Shown here: positions 41,939-51,997 of the stretch, piece after piece | Numbering within the stretch: the stretch's first letter is position 1 | Layout: every line of letters begins with the position of its first letter | Source of the DNA: Marinilabiliaceae bacterium UBA5488 | GTDB lineage: Bacteria > Bacteroidota > Bacteroidia > Bacteroidales > Marinilabiliaceae | Reading direction: 5' to 3' | Length of the DNA: 64,000 bases | Assembly: GCA_002427105.1 (NCBI GenBank) | Contig: DIPM01000021.1 | Location: forward strand, 126,027 to 190,026 | Notes under the pieces: model-generated | Told to the model about the DNA's origin: nothing | The model's input: the letters and a program-made list of their open reading frames with translations, nothing else | Database searches by the model: none | Made by a program: the position numbers and the translations under genes

Positions 41939-44713
41939 ATGCCTGAAACAAAGAAAACTCTTTTCCTCCTTGATGCTTATGCCTTGATCTATAGGGCGTA
42001 TTATGCTTTTATCCGGGCTCCGCGTGTTAATTCTAAAGGCTTGAATACATCTGCAATCTATGGCTTTACTAACACTTTGCTTGATATTGTTAATAATCAT
42101 AATCCAACTCACCTGGCTGTGGTAATTGATTATCCCGGCCCTACCTTTCGGGATGACTTGTATAAGGATTATAAAGCCAATCGTGAATCAACACCTGAGG
42201 ACATAAAAAAGGCCGTTCCCTATATTAAGCGTATTCTCGAGGCCATGAATATTCCTTTGCTCGAAGCTGAAGGCTTTGAGGCGGATGATGTAATCGGTAC
42301 TCTGGCAAAAATGGCATCAGGTAATGATTACATGACTTACATGGTTACTCCCGATAAGGACTATGCACAGCTTGTTAGTGAGGATGTTAAAATGTATAAA
42401 CCTAAATCGGGATCCAAAGATGTTGAGATTTGGGGACCTGAAGAGGTGAGGGAAATATTTAATGTACCGGAACCGGATAATGTTATAGACTTGCTTGCAT
42501 TATGGGGCGATAGTGCTGATAATATTCCCGGATGTCCCGGAATAGGTGAGAAGCGCGCGAAGGATATTATAGGGAGATATGGAACTGTTGCCAATGTTTA
42601 TAGTAATATTGAGGACTTCTCAGGAAAGCAGAAAGAGAACTTAATTGAGCACAGAGCCTTGGTGGACATGGCCAGGAAGCTGGTGACCATAGAGACCCAA
42701 GTGCCAATTGATATTAATATTGAGGAGCTGGAGCGAAAAGACCCTGAGCTGCCTCAGCTTCAGGACATTTTCGAAGAACTCGAGTTTAAAGCCATGTGGG
42801 AGCGGATTAGTGGCGAAAAAAAGACTAAAATGGCTGCTTCTTTGCAGGGCTCGCTATTTGGTGATCAGGAGCTTGAGCTAAGTACTGCATCGGAAAACTT
42901 TAAAACTCTGAATGAAGTAAAGCATAGCTATTATTTGATTGATAAGGATAAAGACCTGGATCGTATCCTCAAGGAATTGGCCACACTTGATGCTTTTTGT
43001 TTAGATACCGAAACTACAGGCCTGGAGGTGCGTGCGAGCGCTTTAATTGGAATGGCCTTTTCGTGGAAAGCACATGAAGCATTCTATGTCCCCGTTCCCC
43101 CTGATTTAGAACAGGCGCAAAGACTCCTGTCACAATTTAAGGCGATTTTCGAAAATGATGCTATTCTTAAGATAGGCCAGAATATTAAATTTGATGCGCT
43201 TATGCTTAGACAGTACGGCATAGTTCTGAAAGGTCCATTATTTGACACCATGGTTGCCCATCACCTCGTGCAGCCGGGGCTTCGCCACAATATGGATTAT
43301 CTGGCGGAGGTTTATCTGAAGTACAAACCGCTTCCAATTGAATCACTCATTGGGGGAAAAGGAAAAAATCAGGGAAATATGCGTGATGTGCCTCTTGACC
43401 TGGTTAAAGAATACGCCTGTGAGGATGCTGATATTACTTATCAGCTGATGCATAAGCTTAAAGCAGAGCTTGAGTCTGAAGAACTAACTAACTTTTTTAG
43501 AGAGGTTGAGATGCCTTTAACTGAAGTTTTAATTGATATGGAAGCTGAAGGTGTTAGCTTGAATGTTGATGACCTAGAAGAGTCGGGCAAAGAACTGGAA
43601 ATTAGACTTATGGAGCTAGAGGATGAGATAATCGAAATGGCCGGTAAAAGTTTTAATATTAACAGTCCTCGACAGGTTGGTGAGATACTTTTTGATGTAT
43701 TGAAAATTGATGCAAGGGCCGGCAAGACCAAATCAGGTCAATATACTACCAATGAAGAAGTCCTGCAAAAACTGAAAGATAAGCATCCGATAGTTAGCAA
43801 AATCCTGGAACAACGCGGGCTCAGAAAGTTGCTTTCTACCTATATTGAAGCCTTACCAAAATTGGTGGATAGTAGGACGGGACGTATTCATACTACTTAT
43901 AATCAGGCTCTTGTTGTTACCGGACGATTAAGTAGTAATAATCCAAACTTGCAGAATATCCCGATTCGTGATGATGAAGGCAGAGAAATTCGTCGCGCCT
44001 TTACAGCCAGCGACCATAACCATCTTTTCTTAAGTGCTGACTACTCTCAGGTTGAACTTCGCCTTATGGCACATTTAAGTGGTGACGAAGGGCTTGTTGA
44101 AGCTTTTAGAAGGGGAGAGGATATACATTCTGCTACAGCCGCCAAAATATTTAAAGTAAACCCGGATGAGGTAAGTCCTTCTATGCGTCGGAAGGCTAAA
44201 ACTGCCAATTTTGGCATAATTTATGGCATTTCAGCCTTTGGTTTGTCTGAAAGGCTTAATATTCCCCGCAGTGAATCTAAGGCGATAATAGACGGCTATT
44301 TTGAAAGTTTCACAGGTGTGAAAAAATATATGGAAACTACTGTTGAATTGGCTCGCGAGCAGGGTTATGTCAGTACATACTTCGGCCGCAAGAGATATTT
44401 GCCTGACATTAATTCCAAAAACGCTGTAGTCAGAGGAGTTGCCGAACGTAATGCTATCAACGCTCCTATTCAGGGTACTGCTGCCGATATTATTAAAAAG
44501 GCTATGGTTGATATTTCAAGGCGGCTGAAAGAAGGAGGATATAAGACCCGGATGATTCTTCAGGTGCATGATGAATTGGATTTCGATGTGCCTAAAGAGG
44601 AGCTTGAAGAGATTAAAGGCCTGGTGAAAGAGGCCATGGAGTCGGCATGTAAGTTGAATGTCCCTCTCCTTGTTGATATAGGTGTTGGTAATAACTGGCT
44701 GGAAGCTCATTAA
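41939..44713 (+). CDS. polA: DNA polymerase I
   Basis: Pol I fills gaps and removes primers during replication and repair. The 924-residue protein has all three domains. They are a 5'-3' exonuclease (LFLLDAYALIYRAYYAF, EADDVIGTLA, GDSADNIPGCPGIGEKRA), a 3'-5' proofreading domain with an intact DTE motif (FCLDTETTGLE), and the polymerase domain (FLSADYSQVELRLMAHL, KTANFGIIYG, LQVHDELDFDV). Proofreading residues are retained, unlike in some family members. Length is normal. Confidence 0.97.
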   Translation: MPETKKTLFLLDAYALIYRAYYAFIRAPRVNSKGLNTSAIYGFTNTLLDIVNNHNPTHLAVVIDYPGPTFRDDLYKDYKANRESTPEDIKKAVPYIKRILEAMNIPLLEAEGFEADDVIGTLAKMASGNDYMTYMVTPDKDYAQLVSEDVKMYKPKSGSKDVEIWGPEEVREIFNVPEPDNVIDLLALWGDSADNIPGCPGIGEKRAKDIIGRYGTVANVYSNIEDFSGKQKENLIEHRALVDMARKLVTIETQVPIDINIEELERKDPELPQLQDIFEELEFKAMWERISGEKKTKMAASLQGSLFGDQELELSTASENFKTLNEVKHSYYLIDKDKDLDRILKELATLDAFCLDTETTGLEVRASALIGMAFSWKAHEAFYVPVPPDLEQAQRLLSQFKAIFENDAILKIGQNIKFDALMLRQYGIVLKGPLFDTMVAHHLVQPGLRHNMDYLAEVYLKYKPLPIESLIGGKGKNQGNMRDVPLDLVKEYACEDADITYQLMHKLKAELESEELTNFFREVEMPLTEVLIDMEAEGVSLNVDDLEESGKELEIRLMELEDEIIEMAGKSFNINSPRQVGEILFDVLKIDARAGKTKSGQYTTNEEVLQKLKDKHPIVSKILEQRGLRKLLSTYIEALPKLVDSRTGRIHTTYNQALVVTGRLSSNNPNLQNIPIRDDEGREIRRAFTASDHNHLFLSADYSQVELRLMAHLSGDEGLVEAFRRGEDIHSATAAKIFKVNPDEVSPSMRRKAKTANFGIIYGISAFGLSERLNIPRSESKAIIDGYFESFTGVKKYMETTVELAREQGYVSTYFGRKRYLPDINSKNAVVRGVAERNAINAPIQGTAADIIKKAMVDISRRLKEGGYKTRMILQVHDELDFDVPKEELEEIKGLVKEAMESACKLNVPLLVDIGVGNNWLEAH

Positions 44714-44746
44714 GATTTTGCTTATTACTTTGAAAAGATTAAAAAT

Positions 44747-45223
44747 ATGGACGTATTGCTTCTTATTGTTGGAATCATCCTGCTGATAGCCGGACTCGTT
44801 GGTTGTATTGTCCCTATGATTCCGGGACCTCCTCTGGGGTTTTTAGCTCTTTTGGCTTTGCATTTTACAAAATGGGGCGATTTCAGCGCCGGGTTTTTGT
44901 GGGGTGCTGCAGCAGCAGCACTTATTGTAACACTGCTTGACTATCTTGTTCCGGTTTGGGGCACAAAACGATTTGGCGGTTCTAAAGCTGGGGTATGGGG
45001 AGCATCTATTGGATTAGTTGTGGGCATGTTTTTGGGTCCCGCGGGCATTATTTTAGGTCCTTTTGTTGGTGCATTTATTGGAGAAATGGCTACTAATAAT
45101 GAAAGCAGCAGGGCTTTAAAAGCGGCCTTTGGTTCTTTTATTGGTCTTATTGTAGGAGTGGTTTTAAAACTGGCGGTTTGCGGGGTTTACACCTGGTACT
45201 TCTTTAAGGAATGGTTATTTTAG
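44747..45223 (+). CDS. DUF456 membrane protein
   Basis: The 158-residue protein has four to five membrane helices rich in Gly and Ala. The DUF456 pattern is visible: GLVGCIVPMIPGPPLGFLALLAL, a DYLVPVWGTKRFGGSKAGVWGA loop start, and GPFVGAFIGEM. The function of the family is unknown. It lies 33 bases after polA and ends just before a strong hairpin terminator. Confidence 0.88.
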   Translation: MDVLLLIVGIILLIAGLVGCIVPMIPGPPLGFLALLALHFTKWGDFSAGFLWGAAAAALIVTLLDYLVPVWGTKRFGGSKAGVWGASIGLVVGMFLGPAGIILGPFVGAFIGEMATNNESSRALKAAFGSFIGLIVGVVLKLAVCGVYTWYFFKEWLF

Positions 45224-45240
45224 GTCTTCTATAGAAAATA

Positions 45241-45278
45241 ATAAGGACGACTGAAAGTAATTCATCAGTCGTCCTTAT
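45241..45278. terminator. Bidirectional terminator between DUF456 gene and CTP protease gene
   Basis: A perfect 14-bp stem (45241-45254 with 45265-45278) encloses a 10-nt loop. It lies between two converging genes, with T-rich sequence following on the + strand. Confidence 0.8.
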
Positions 45279-45306
45279 ATTATTCTATTCTTTTGTTCCA
45301 AAGTGC

Positions 45307-47016
45307 TTATTTGTAGCGGCGATCGCCGGCATGAGTCAATACAGTCCCATTAAGCATTCCGTTATATTTAGTTTTGTCCGATAGAGTTTCTTTAGCTAGG
45401 TTTATCTCATTGTCAGATTGCAGATTGTATATAATTGCACCCTTTTGATAGTAGTACCTGCGGAGAATTTCCATTGCAAGCATTTCGCTTACTTCGTCTT
45501 TTGCATGCTTAAGCGAGCGGTCAACTTTCGGGGTTAAGACTAATTCGAGTCTGTCAAATGCTTCTTTATCCAATTCATAATATTCCTCCTTCTGAGCCGC
45601 AGTTTTAAGCTTCTTAAAAAGATCAATGGATTCTGATTCATATTTGAAATCATCTAAGGATTCTACATAAGAAGTAAAGTTGTCATACAGTTCATCGCTA
45701 ACCCGGAATGTCTCGGGCGTAGCAATAGAAGGCGTGTCAGAGGCGTAAAGTGTGGCAAAATCAAAGATGGTTTGTTGAAGCATTAAAGCTATCGTTATGT
45801 TGGAAAACTTTTCTTGCTCAATGGTAATATCAGGGGAGATACCCCCGCCGTCAAGAACTACGCGCCCTCCTTTCGTACTGAACTCTTTCATAAGAGAGTC
45901 GGGTATCAGACCTACACTGCCATCTTCATTCCGCTTGGCATAATCAACAGCCTGAATACAACGCCCGCTAGGGATGTAATATTTTGCCGTCGTTACCTTT
46001 AAACTTGAATTATAGGCAAGAGCCCGGGTTGTTTGTACCAAACCTTTCCCAAAAGACCGTTGCCCGATAATTATTGCACGGTCGTGGTCTTGAAGTGCCC
46101 CGGCAACAATTTCCGAGGCGGAGGCTGAACCCCTGTTGATTAGAACTGCCATGGGCATTATTGTGTCAAGCGGCTCGCGTGGGGCACGGTATGTTTTATC
46201 CCATTGAGATACTTTTCCGCGTGTGCTAACAATTTCGCTTCCTCGCGGTAAAAACAGGTTGGCGATTTTCACTGATTCATCCATTAGTCCTCCGGGATTA
46301 CCGCGTAAATCAAGAATCAGATTTTGAAGATTGCCGCTTTTCTTAAGCTCGTTATATGCCTTTTCTACCTCGGCTGTACAGTTTTGAGTAAAATTGTTGA
46401 GAATAATTAAGCCGGTATTGGCGTTTACCATACCGTAATAGGGAACCGGATTTATCTGTATCACACGCCTGGTGATAGTTATGCCCAAATCTTTTGCAAG
46501 TCCTGTGCGATTAACCAGCACTTTTACCTCGGTGCCAGCCGCTCCCTTCAATTTTTCGCTAACTTCAGATGTTTCTTTTTTGCGCATGGAAACACCATCT
46601 ATCTCAATAATCCTATCGCCTGCTTTAAGTCCGGCCTCTTGCGCCGGCATTCCCTCGTAAGGCTCAGAAATAACAACCCATTCGCCACGCTTTGTAATTA
46701 AAGCACCGATGCCGGCATACTCGCCTGTTGTCATAAATCTGAAATCATCCATCTCATCTTCTGGTATGAAGGTGGTATAGGGATCCAGAGATTCGAGCAT
46801 TGCGTCTATCCCTGTTTGTATTAGCTTTTCCGGCTCAGTCTCATCTACATAGTAGCTGTCAAGCTCACGGAATAATGAATAGAAAATATCCAGATTTTTT
46901 ACTATTTCAAAGTTGCGACGATCGGTTGTGGCTGCAATAAAACTTACCGAAATTACAACAATTGACAGGATGCTTACTATCCACCCTTTTGTTGTTAATC
47001 CTCCTCTTTTTGCCAT
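45307..47016 (-). CDS. S41-family C-terminal processing protease (first copy)
   Basis: The 569-residue protein is a periplasmic serine protease of the Ctp/Prc type. One N-terminal membrane helix (WIVSILSIVVISVSFIA) anchors it. A PDZ domain follows (about 90-180), then the catalytic domain with the Ser in RGSASASEIVAGAL and the Lys in RSFGKGLVQ. A C-terminal extension of about 180 residues follows. A paralogue with a similar core is at 56617. Substrates are unknown, but such proteases cut C-terminal tails of envelope proteins. Confidence 0.92.
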   Translation of the reverse strand: MAKRGGLTTKGWIVSILSIVVISVSFIAATTDRRNFEIVKNLDIFYSLFRELDSYYVDETEPEKLIQTGIDAMLESLDPYTTFIPEDEMDDFRFMTTGEYAGIGALITKRGEWVVISEPYEGMPAQEAGLKAGDRIIEIDGVSMRKKETSEVSEKLKGAAGTEVKVLVNRTGLAKDLGITITRRVIQINPVPYYGMVNANTGLIILNNFTQNCTAEVEKAYNELKKSGNLQNLILDLRGNPGGLMDESVKIANLFLPRGSEIVSTRGKVSQWDKTYRAPREPLDTIMPMAVLINRGSASASEIVAGALQDHDRAIIIGQRSFGKGLVQTTRALAYNSSLKVTTAKYYIPSGRCIQAVDYAKRNEDGSVGLIPDSLMKEFSTKGGRVVLDGGGISPDITIEQEKFSNITIALMLQQTIFDFATLYASDTPSIATPETFRVSDELYDNFTSYVESLDDFKYESESIDLFKKLKTAAQKEEYYELDKEAFDRLELVLTPKVDRSLKHAKDEVSEMLAMEILRRYYYQKGAIIYNLQSDNEINLAKETLSDKTKYNGMLNGTVLTHAGDRRYK

Positions 47017-47084
47017 TATATTACTCTTTTTTGTGTGTGATACAAATCTAAGAAAGATTCTCGAATCTGCTTTAGTCTGATTGT

Positions 47085-49463
47085 TTAATCTTTAAGGTCT
47101 TCATCTCTGGCACATATAAATTTTCTTACCAAGCTGTTGCCCTTGCTGTCAATAAGGCTAATTTGCTGAGACCCCGGTTCCGGTAATATCTCCATTTCAT
47201 GACTATCTTCGGTACTACCCAAGTATTTCCCATTAAGGTGCCAATATACTGTCTCCCCCTCTCTTCGATGAACCGCCCTTATTACCATTCTGCTCAAATT
47301 CCCGCTTAAATCGCGAGGAATAAGTACGGTAGTGTTGGCAGGCGGATATATAAGATCCATATTAGCTTCATTATCGGAAAGTTCAAAACCCCCCTTATAG
47401 GGAGGTAAGGTGATATATTCAGGGTGATATTTGCGATAATACCATTCCATTAATGGAGGAAGTACAAAATAGCTCTTGCTGATAATCCCTCCATCTTTTT
47501 CATGCTCCAGGGAAGTGCGATAAAGGCCGTCCGGGCTAAGGTGAATTAATTTATGATATGGGCAGGCAAAGGTTTTTTTTACAGTGTTAGGAATCAAAGT
47601 GACAACAGGATTGGGACAGAAGCTAGAGGCTCTTTCGCCCGATTGGGAGCATGTCTCCTGCTCTATCATATCGTCATAAGGAATTTGTAGCCTGGATGTT
47701 GCAGGTAGTAAGTTGAATAGTTCAAAGAGGATTGGACCGGCTGCCGTGCCGCCTACTATTCCCGGTCGCCCTTCGCCTGAAGCATTCCCTACCCATACAG
47801 CAACTACATATTCGGGAGTTAGCCCAACAGCCCATGCATCTCTAAATCCAAAACTGGTGCCGGTTTTCCATGCTATTTGGCGTGATGAGGAAAAGTTTTC
47901 CCATCCAGATTCTTCAATAGGGCGCTCAAGCCCGGTAAGGGCTTTAAGTGTAAAGTAAATTGGGGCAGCTTTAAGTGTTGGTGAATAATCATTTGAACTT
48001 TTATGGATAATTTCTTCCTCCTGTGGTAAGAGTTGTAATGGACGAAAGGTTCTTGAAGAGTAGCTACAGTTGTTATCCAGATAGTAATTTAGAGTCCGGC
48101 CCAAGGAGGCATAAGCGCCGGCAAGATCCCACAAGGATACTTCGCAACCACCCAGAATTAGACTTAGTCCATAGTGTGTATAAGGCTTGTCAATGGTTCT
48201 GAAACCTACTTCTTTGAGATTCTTGACAAAGCGTTGACCGTCATAATCATTAAGCAGTCTAACAAAGGGTATGTTCAACGAGCGCGATAGAGCCTTGTTG
48301 GCCGGAACGGCTCCGTCGAAACGACGCTGGTAGTTCTGAGGGGTATAGCTGCGATAATAGGTGGGTATATCGGGTAATAATGATTCCGGAAGAATTAGGC
48401 CTTCTTGCAAGGCATAAGCATAAAGGAAAGGTTTCAGTACACTGCCCGAACTCCTTGATGATCTGATTATATCAACATTGTATCCTTTCTCGCTATGCTT
48501 TCCCTTGCTATTTCCGACGTATGCCAATACTTCACCCGTTTCAACTGAAGCAATAATTGCAGCAGCATTATATATCTCATTATTTTGCAGGATTTTGCTA
48601 TGTCGTTCTACAATTTCTGCGGCTAGTCTTTGAAGCTCTGAGTCGATTGATAATCGAGTGAATGAACCCCTTTGTTTAATGATTTGCCGGTCGAGCAGGT
48701 GAGGAGCCAGTTGAGGTGTGGCTTGTGGCGCATCAGGAAGATCTTCCAGCAGGGAAAGCTGTAGTTCCGTATCCGACATTAGCCCTTTCTTATGAATCTT
48801 CTGTAAGAGACGGTTACGTTTCTGTTCGAGTTCATCTCTACCTTTGCCCGGGTGCATCAACGAGGGTGCATTGGGCAAAACTGCCAGAAGTGCCGTTTCC
48901 GACCAGGTCAATTCTGCTGTGGGATGATTGAAATACCTCCATGAGGCGGCTTCAATTCCTACTGTATTTCCACCAAAAGGGGCATGGGCAGCATATAACT
49001 CTAAAATGGAATCCTTACTAAGTGAGGCTTCCATCCTAAGAGCTAATATAATTTCTTTTAGCTTATGAAGTATTGTGCGCGGTGCAGGACGGGCCAAGCG
49101 TATAAGCTGCATCGTAATAGTACTCCCGCCACTTACAACACGCCGGTTTTTGATGTTTGATAAGAAAGCCCTGCTCAGCGACACGGGATTCACGCCCGGA
49201 TGATAGTAAAAGTACTCGTCCTCAAAAAGTAGTATGGCCTGCTTGAATTTTTCGGGGAGGGAATCTCCCGGAGGGAATCTCCACTGCTCATCATCTGCAA
49301 TGTGTGCCGATAGCAATACATTATTTCGATCACTTATGACAGTGGAATAGGAAACATCAAATTTTACTACAGGAATAAAAAGAAATATGAGCACTAAGCC
49401 TGAAATGCCAAAAATTATCCATTTCTGCCTGGTGCTCATATTTTTAAAAGGAAATTTCACCAA
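47085..49463 (-). CDS. pbpC: Penicillin-binding protein 1C (transglycosylase/transpeptidase)
   Basis: PbpC polymerises peptidoglycan. The 792-residue protein has an N-terminal membrane anchor, a GT51 transglycosylase (FEDEYFYYHPGV, GGSTITMQLIRL), a transpeptidase with SVLKPF (SxxK), SLN (SxN) and KTGTS, and a C-terminal BiPBP_C domain of about 90 residues. All catalytic motifs are intact. In many bacteria pbpC is paired with an alpha-2-macroglobulin gene, but here it lies between a CTP protease and a GH3 gene. Confidence 0.94.
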   Translation of the reverse strand: MVKFPFKNMSTRQKWIIFGISGLVLIFLFIPVVKFDVSYSTVISDRNNVLLSAHIADDEQWRFPPGDSLPEKFKQAILLFEDEYFYYHPGVNPVSLSRAFLSNIKNRRVVSGGSTITMQLIRLARPAPRTILHKLKEIILALRMEASLSKDSILELYAAHAPFGGNTVGIEAASWRYFNHPTAELTWSETALLAVLPNAPSLMHPGKGRDELEQKRNRLLQKIHKKGLMSDTELQLSLLEDLPDAPQATPQLAPHLLDRQIIKQRGSFTRLSIDSELQRLAAEIVERHSKILQNNEIYNAAAIIASVETGEVLAYVGNSKGKHSEKGYNVDIIRSSRSSGSVLKPFLYAYALQEGLILPESLLPDIPTYYRSYTPQNYQRRFDGAVPANKALSRSLNIPFVRLLNDYDGQRFVKNLKEVGFRTIDKPYTHYGLSLILGGCEVSLWDLAGAYASLGRTLNYYLDNNCSYSSRTFRPLQLLPQEEEIIHKSSNDYSPTLKAAPIYFTLKALTGLERPIEESGWENFSSSRQIAWKTGTSFGFRDAWAVGLTPEYVVAVWVGNASGEGRPGIVGGTAAGPILFELFNLLPATSRLQIPYDDMIEQETCSQSGERASSFCPNPVVTLIPNTVKKTFACPYHKLIHLSPDGLYRTSLEHEKDGGIISKSYFVLPPLMEWYYRKYHPEYITLPPYKGGFELSDNEANMDLIYPPANTTVLIPRDLSGNLSRMVIRAVHRREGETVYWHLNGKYLGSTEDSHEMEILPEPGSQQISLIDSKGNSLVRKFICARDEDLKD

Positions 49464-49471
49464 GTTTTCTT

Positions 49472-51688
49472 CTACTTTAATTCAAACTTGACTTTTGTTT
49501 TGATATCGCTTGAGGAGGAGCCGATCAGGGCCTCGAAGGCTCCTGGTTCTGATACCCAATCAGCTTGTTTATCATCGTAAAATTGAAGTAAAGAATTATC
49601 AATTGTAAACTCTACAACTTTAGTTTCTCCGGGCTCCAGGCTCACTTTTGTAAATCCTTTCAGTTCCTTGGGAGGTCTTGGAAGTGAAGATTTTTTATCG
49701 GAAATATAAAGCTGGACAACTTCGCTACCTGCCCTAGTACCTGTATTCTTAACTTCCAAACTGCAAATTATTTTTCCATCACGACTAAGCCGGCTCGAAT
49801 TGACCCTGGCTTTGCCATACTCAAAAGTAGTATAGCTTAAGCCATGACCGAAACTAAAGAGAGGCTTTATCTTCTTAAGGTCGTGCCAGCGATAGCCCAC
49901 AAATATTCCCTCGTTATATCTAACAATGCCATCTTTACCGGGATAATCACCTGCGGAATGTGCTGCATTATCAGTTAATTTGACCGGAAAGGAAAAAGGA
50001 AGTTTTCCTGATGGGTTAACATCACCAGTCAATATATCAGCCAGAGCCTTGCCTGATTCAGAACCTAAAAACCAGCCTTGCACGATAGCAGGCACTTTTT
50101 CAACCCAGGGCATTGCTACTGCATTACCGGAGATATTAACCACCACAAGGTTTTTGTTTATATCAGCAAGTTGCTCGATTAACTTGTCTTGTGCGTAAGG
50201 AAGATCTAAAGAAGCGCGATCCGAGCCTTCAGCATCCTGACCTTCACTCTTATTCAAACCACCGAAGAAGATTACATAATCGGCGTCTTTTGCCAATGAA
50301 AGAGCTTCGTTTATCAGTTCTTGCTCTGAACGGCTCTCACTTAAATCCTGCCCTGTTGAAACGTTATTGTAGCTTGTGCTTAGGTCGCCCACATAACCGC
50401 GAGCATAACTAACTTCAATCGCCGGCTCTAGTCTCATACGCAAGCCGTCAAGAGGTGATATTTCATATTTTGCCTTTAATGATGAGCTACCTCCGCCAAC
50501 TGTCATCATCTTAATAGCATTTTCTCCTATTACTACTACTCTCTTTACATTGCTTGTGTTAATTGGCAATATATTTCCGTCATTTTTAAGGAGAACTATA
50601 CCTTCCTGAGATATTTCTCTGGCAGCCCTGCTGTGTTCTTCACTTACCATCGAGCCGAAAGGACGCGAACGATCCATTTCTGTGCGAAAGATTAGACGTA
50701 GTACATTCCTTGCTTTAAAATCAAGCTCTTCAGTCCCTACTTCACCTGATTTGATTAACTCAAGATAGGGACGAGCAAGATAGTAGTTGTCGTAGGCATT
50801 GCTTGCTCCCCATGAAAGGCCATCTGTCCAGCTTCCAAACTCCATATCCAAGCCTTTGTGTATAGCTTCACGTGTATCATGAACTCCACCCCAGTCGGAA
50901 ACTACAACTCCGTCAAATCCCCACTCTTCACGAAGAATGGTGTTAAGCAGGTAGTCGTTATGGCAACAATGCTCTCCTCTAAACTTGTTGTAGGCTCCCA
51001 TAATTGCCCAGGTTCCGCCTTCCTGTACGGCAGCCTTAAATGCTGGCAGATAAATCTCCCGGAGCGCGCGTTCATCAACCTGAACATCTATAGATCCTCT
51101 GTCTGTTTCTTGATTGTTTACGGCAAAGTGCTTCACGCAAGCAGCTACTCCGTTTGCTTGTATTCCCTTGATGTAAGGAACTACCATTTGCGAAGCCAGG
51201 AAAGGATCTTCTCCCATGTATTCAAAATTTCGGCCGTTGAGCGGTGTGCGATATATGTTTACTCCGGGCCCCAATACAACTGTTTTTTTGCGATATCTGG
51301 CTTCCTCACCAAGCGCGACACCATATTTCATCGACATTTCAGGATTCCAGGATGCGGCTAGAGCCGTTAATGCAGGGAAAGCTGTACAAGAGTCATTAGT
51401 CCATCCGGCCTGTGACCACTCGTCCCATAAAACTTCGGGACGGATTCCGTGGGGTCCATCAGTCATCCAAACTTCGGGAATTCCGAGCCGGGCAACCCCC
51501 GCCGAGCTGAATTTTGATTGCGCATGTAAAAGCGCTACTTTTTCCTCGGTAGTAAGGTGCGACATTACATCGCCAATTCTCTCCTCCAAGGGTTTAGATT
51601 CATCCATATAGACCGGAATGTTCTGCGAAAGCATAGGTGTGATCCAGCCTGAGAAACCTATTATCACTGCAAATAACAAATTTTTCAT
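49472..51688 (-). CDS. Glycoside hydrolase family 3 beta-glucosidase
   Basis: The 738-residue secreted enzyme has a signal peptide (MKNLLFAVIIGFSGWITPMLSQ), a GH3 barrel with the nucleophile Asp in VVSDWGGVHDT, the substrate-binding KHFAVNNQE, a second alpha/beta domain, and a C-terminal FnIII-like domain. It should act in the periplasm or outside on beta-glucosides or related oligosaccharides; specificity cannot be read by eye. No SusC/SusD pair is nearby. It lies 8 bases before pbpC on the same strand. Confidence 0.92.
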   Translation of the reverse strand: MKNLLFAVIIGFSGWITPMLSQNIPVYMDESKPLEERIGDVMSHLTTEEKVALLHAQSKFSSAGVARLGIPEVWMTDGPHGIRPEVLWDEWSQAGWTNDSCTAFPALTALAASWNPEMSMKYGVALGEEARYRKKTVVLGPGVNIYRTPLNGRNFEYMGEDPFLASQMVVPYIKGIQANGVAACVKHFAVNNQETDRGSIDVQVDERALREIYLPAFKAAVQEGGTWAIMGAYNKFRGEHCCHNDYLLNTILREEWGFDGVVVSDWGGVHDTREAIHKGLDMEFGSWTDGLSWGASNAYDNYYLARPYLELIKSGEVGTEELDFKARNVLRLIFRTEMDRSRPFGSMVSEEHSRAAREISQEGIVLLKNDGNILPINTSNVKRVVVIGENAIKMMTVGGGSSSLKAKYEISPLDGLRMRLEPAIEVSYARGYVGDLSTSYNNVSTGQDLSESRSEQELINEALSLAKDADYVIFFGGLNKSEGQDAEGSDRASLDLPYAQDKLIEQLADINKNLVVVNISGNAVAMPWVEKVPAIVQGWFLGSESGKALADILTGDVNPSGKLPFSFPVKLTDNAAHSAGDYPGKDGIVRYNEGIFVGYRWHDLKKIKPLFSFGHGLSYTTFEYGKARVNSSRLSRDGKIICSLEVKNTGTRAGSEVVQLYISDKKSSLPRPPKELKGFTKVSLEPGETKVVEFTIDNSLLQFYDDKQADWVSEPGAFEALIGSSSSDIKTKVKFELK

Positions 51689-51997
51689 CGTGCTTTAATT
51701 AATTATTAGAAATAAACACTCAAATATAAAACTATAATTACTAATATGTGTGTTTTATCTATCCTTTCTCAAATTGTTGTATTGCCCTATAAGCAAATAA
51801 ACATAGATAGCCATTATACTAAGAGGGCTTATTTTAAGCGAAATATTATAACTCTATTCTAAAATTGTCTTTAAGGCATTTGTTTCAATCAAAAGTGCTT
51901 ATATTTATTAATAGAAAATTTGTGTTGCTGTATTTTGTGTTTTCTGAATTTATCCAATTTCATAAGAAAATGATAAACAATATTTATTTAGATTTAT
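51689..51997. other. AT-rich divergent promoter region between GH3 and pectinesterase genes
   Basis: This 309-bp spacer separates two divergent CAZyme genes and must hold both promoters. On the minus strand TATATTTG (51721-51728) fits the TAnnTTTG -7 box at a sensible distance from the GH3 start. No clear inverted repeat, RNA gene or ORF was found in the rest. Confidence 0.5.
51721..51728 (-). promoter_or_regulatory. Candidate -7 box of the GH3 gene
   Basis: The minus strand reads TATATTTG, matching TAnnTTTG, 33-40 bases before the GH3 start codon. A matching -33 TTTG was not found at the expected distance. Confidence 0.35.

Noticed and set aside
50869..50874. CACGTG core as a further parS site
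   Set aside because: The flanks (AGCTT before, TATCA after) do not match the parS consensus outside the core hexamer.
50858..51361. A 167-residue open frame antisense to the GH3 gene
   Set aside because: It lies fully within a gene with intact GH3 motifs on the opposite strand, and its translation shows no domain or signal.
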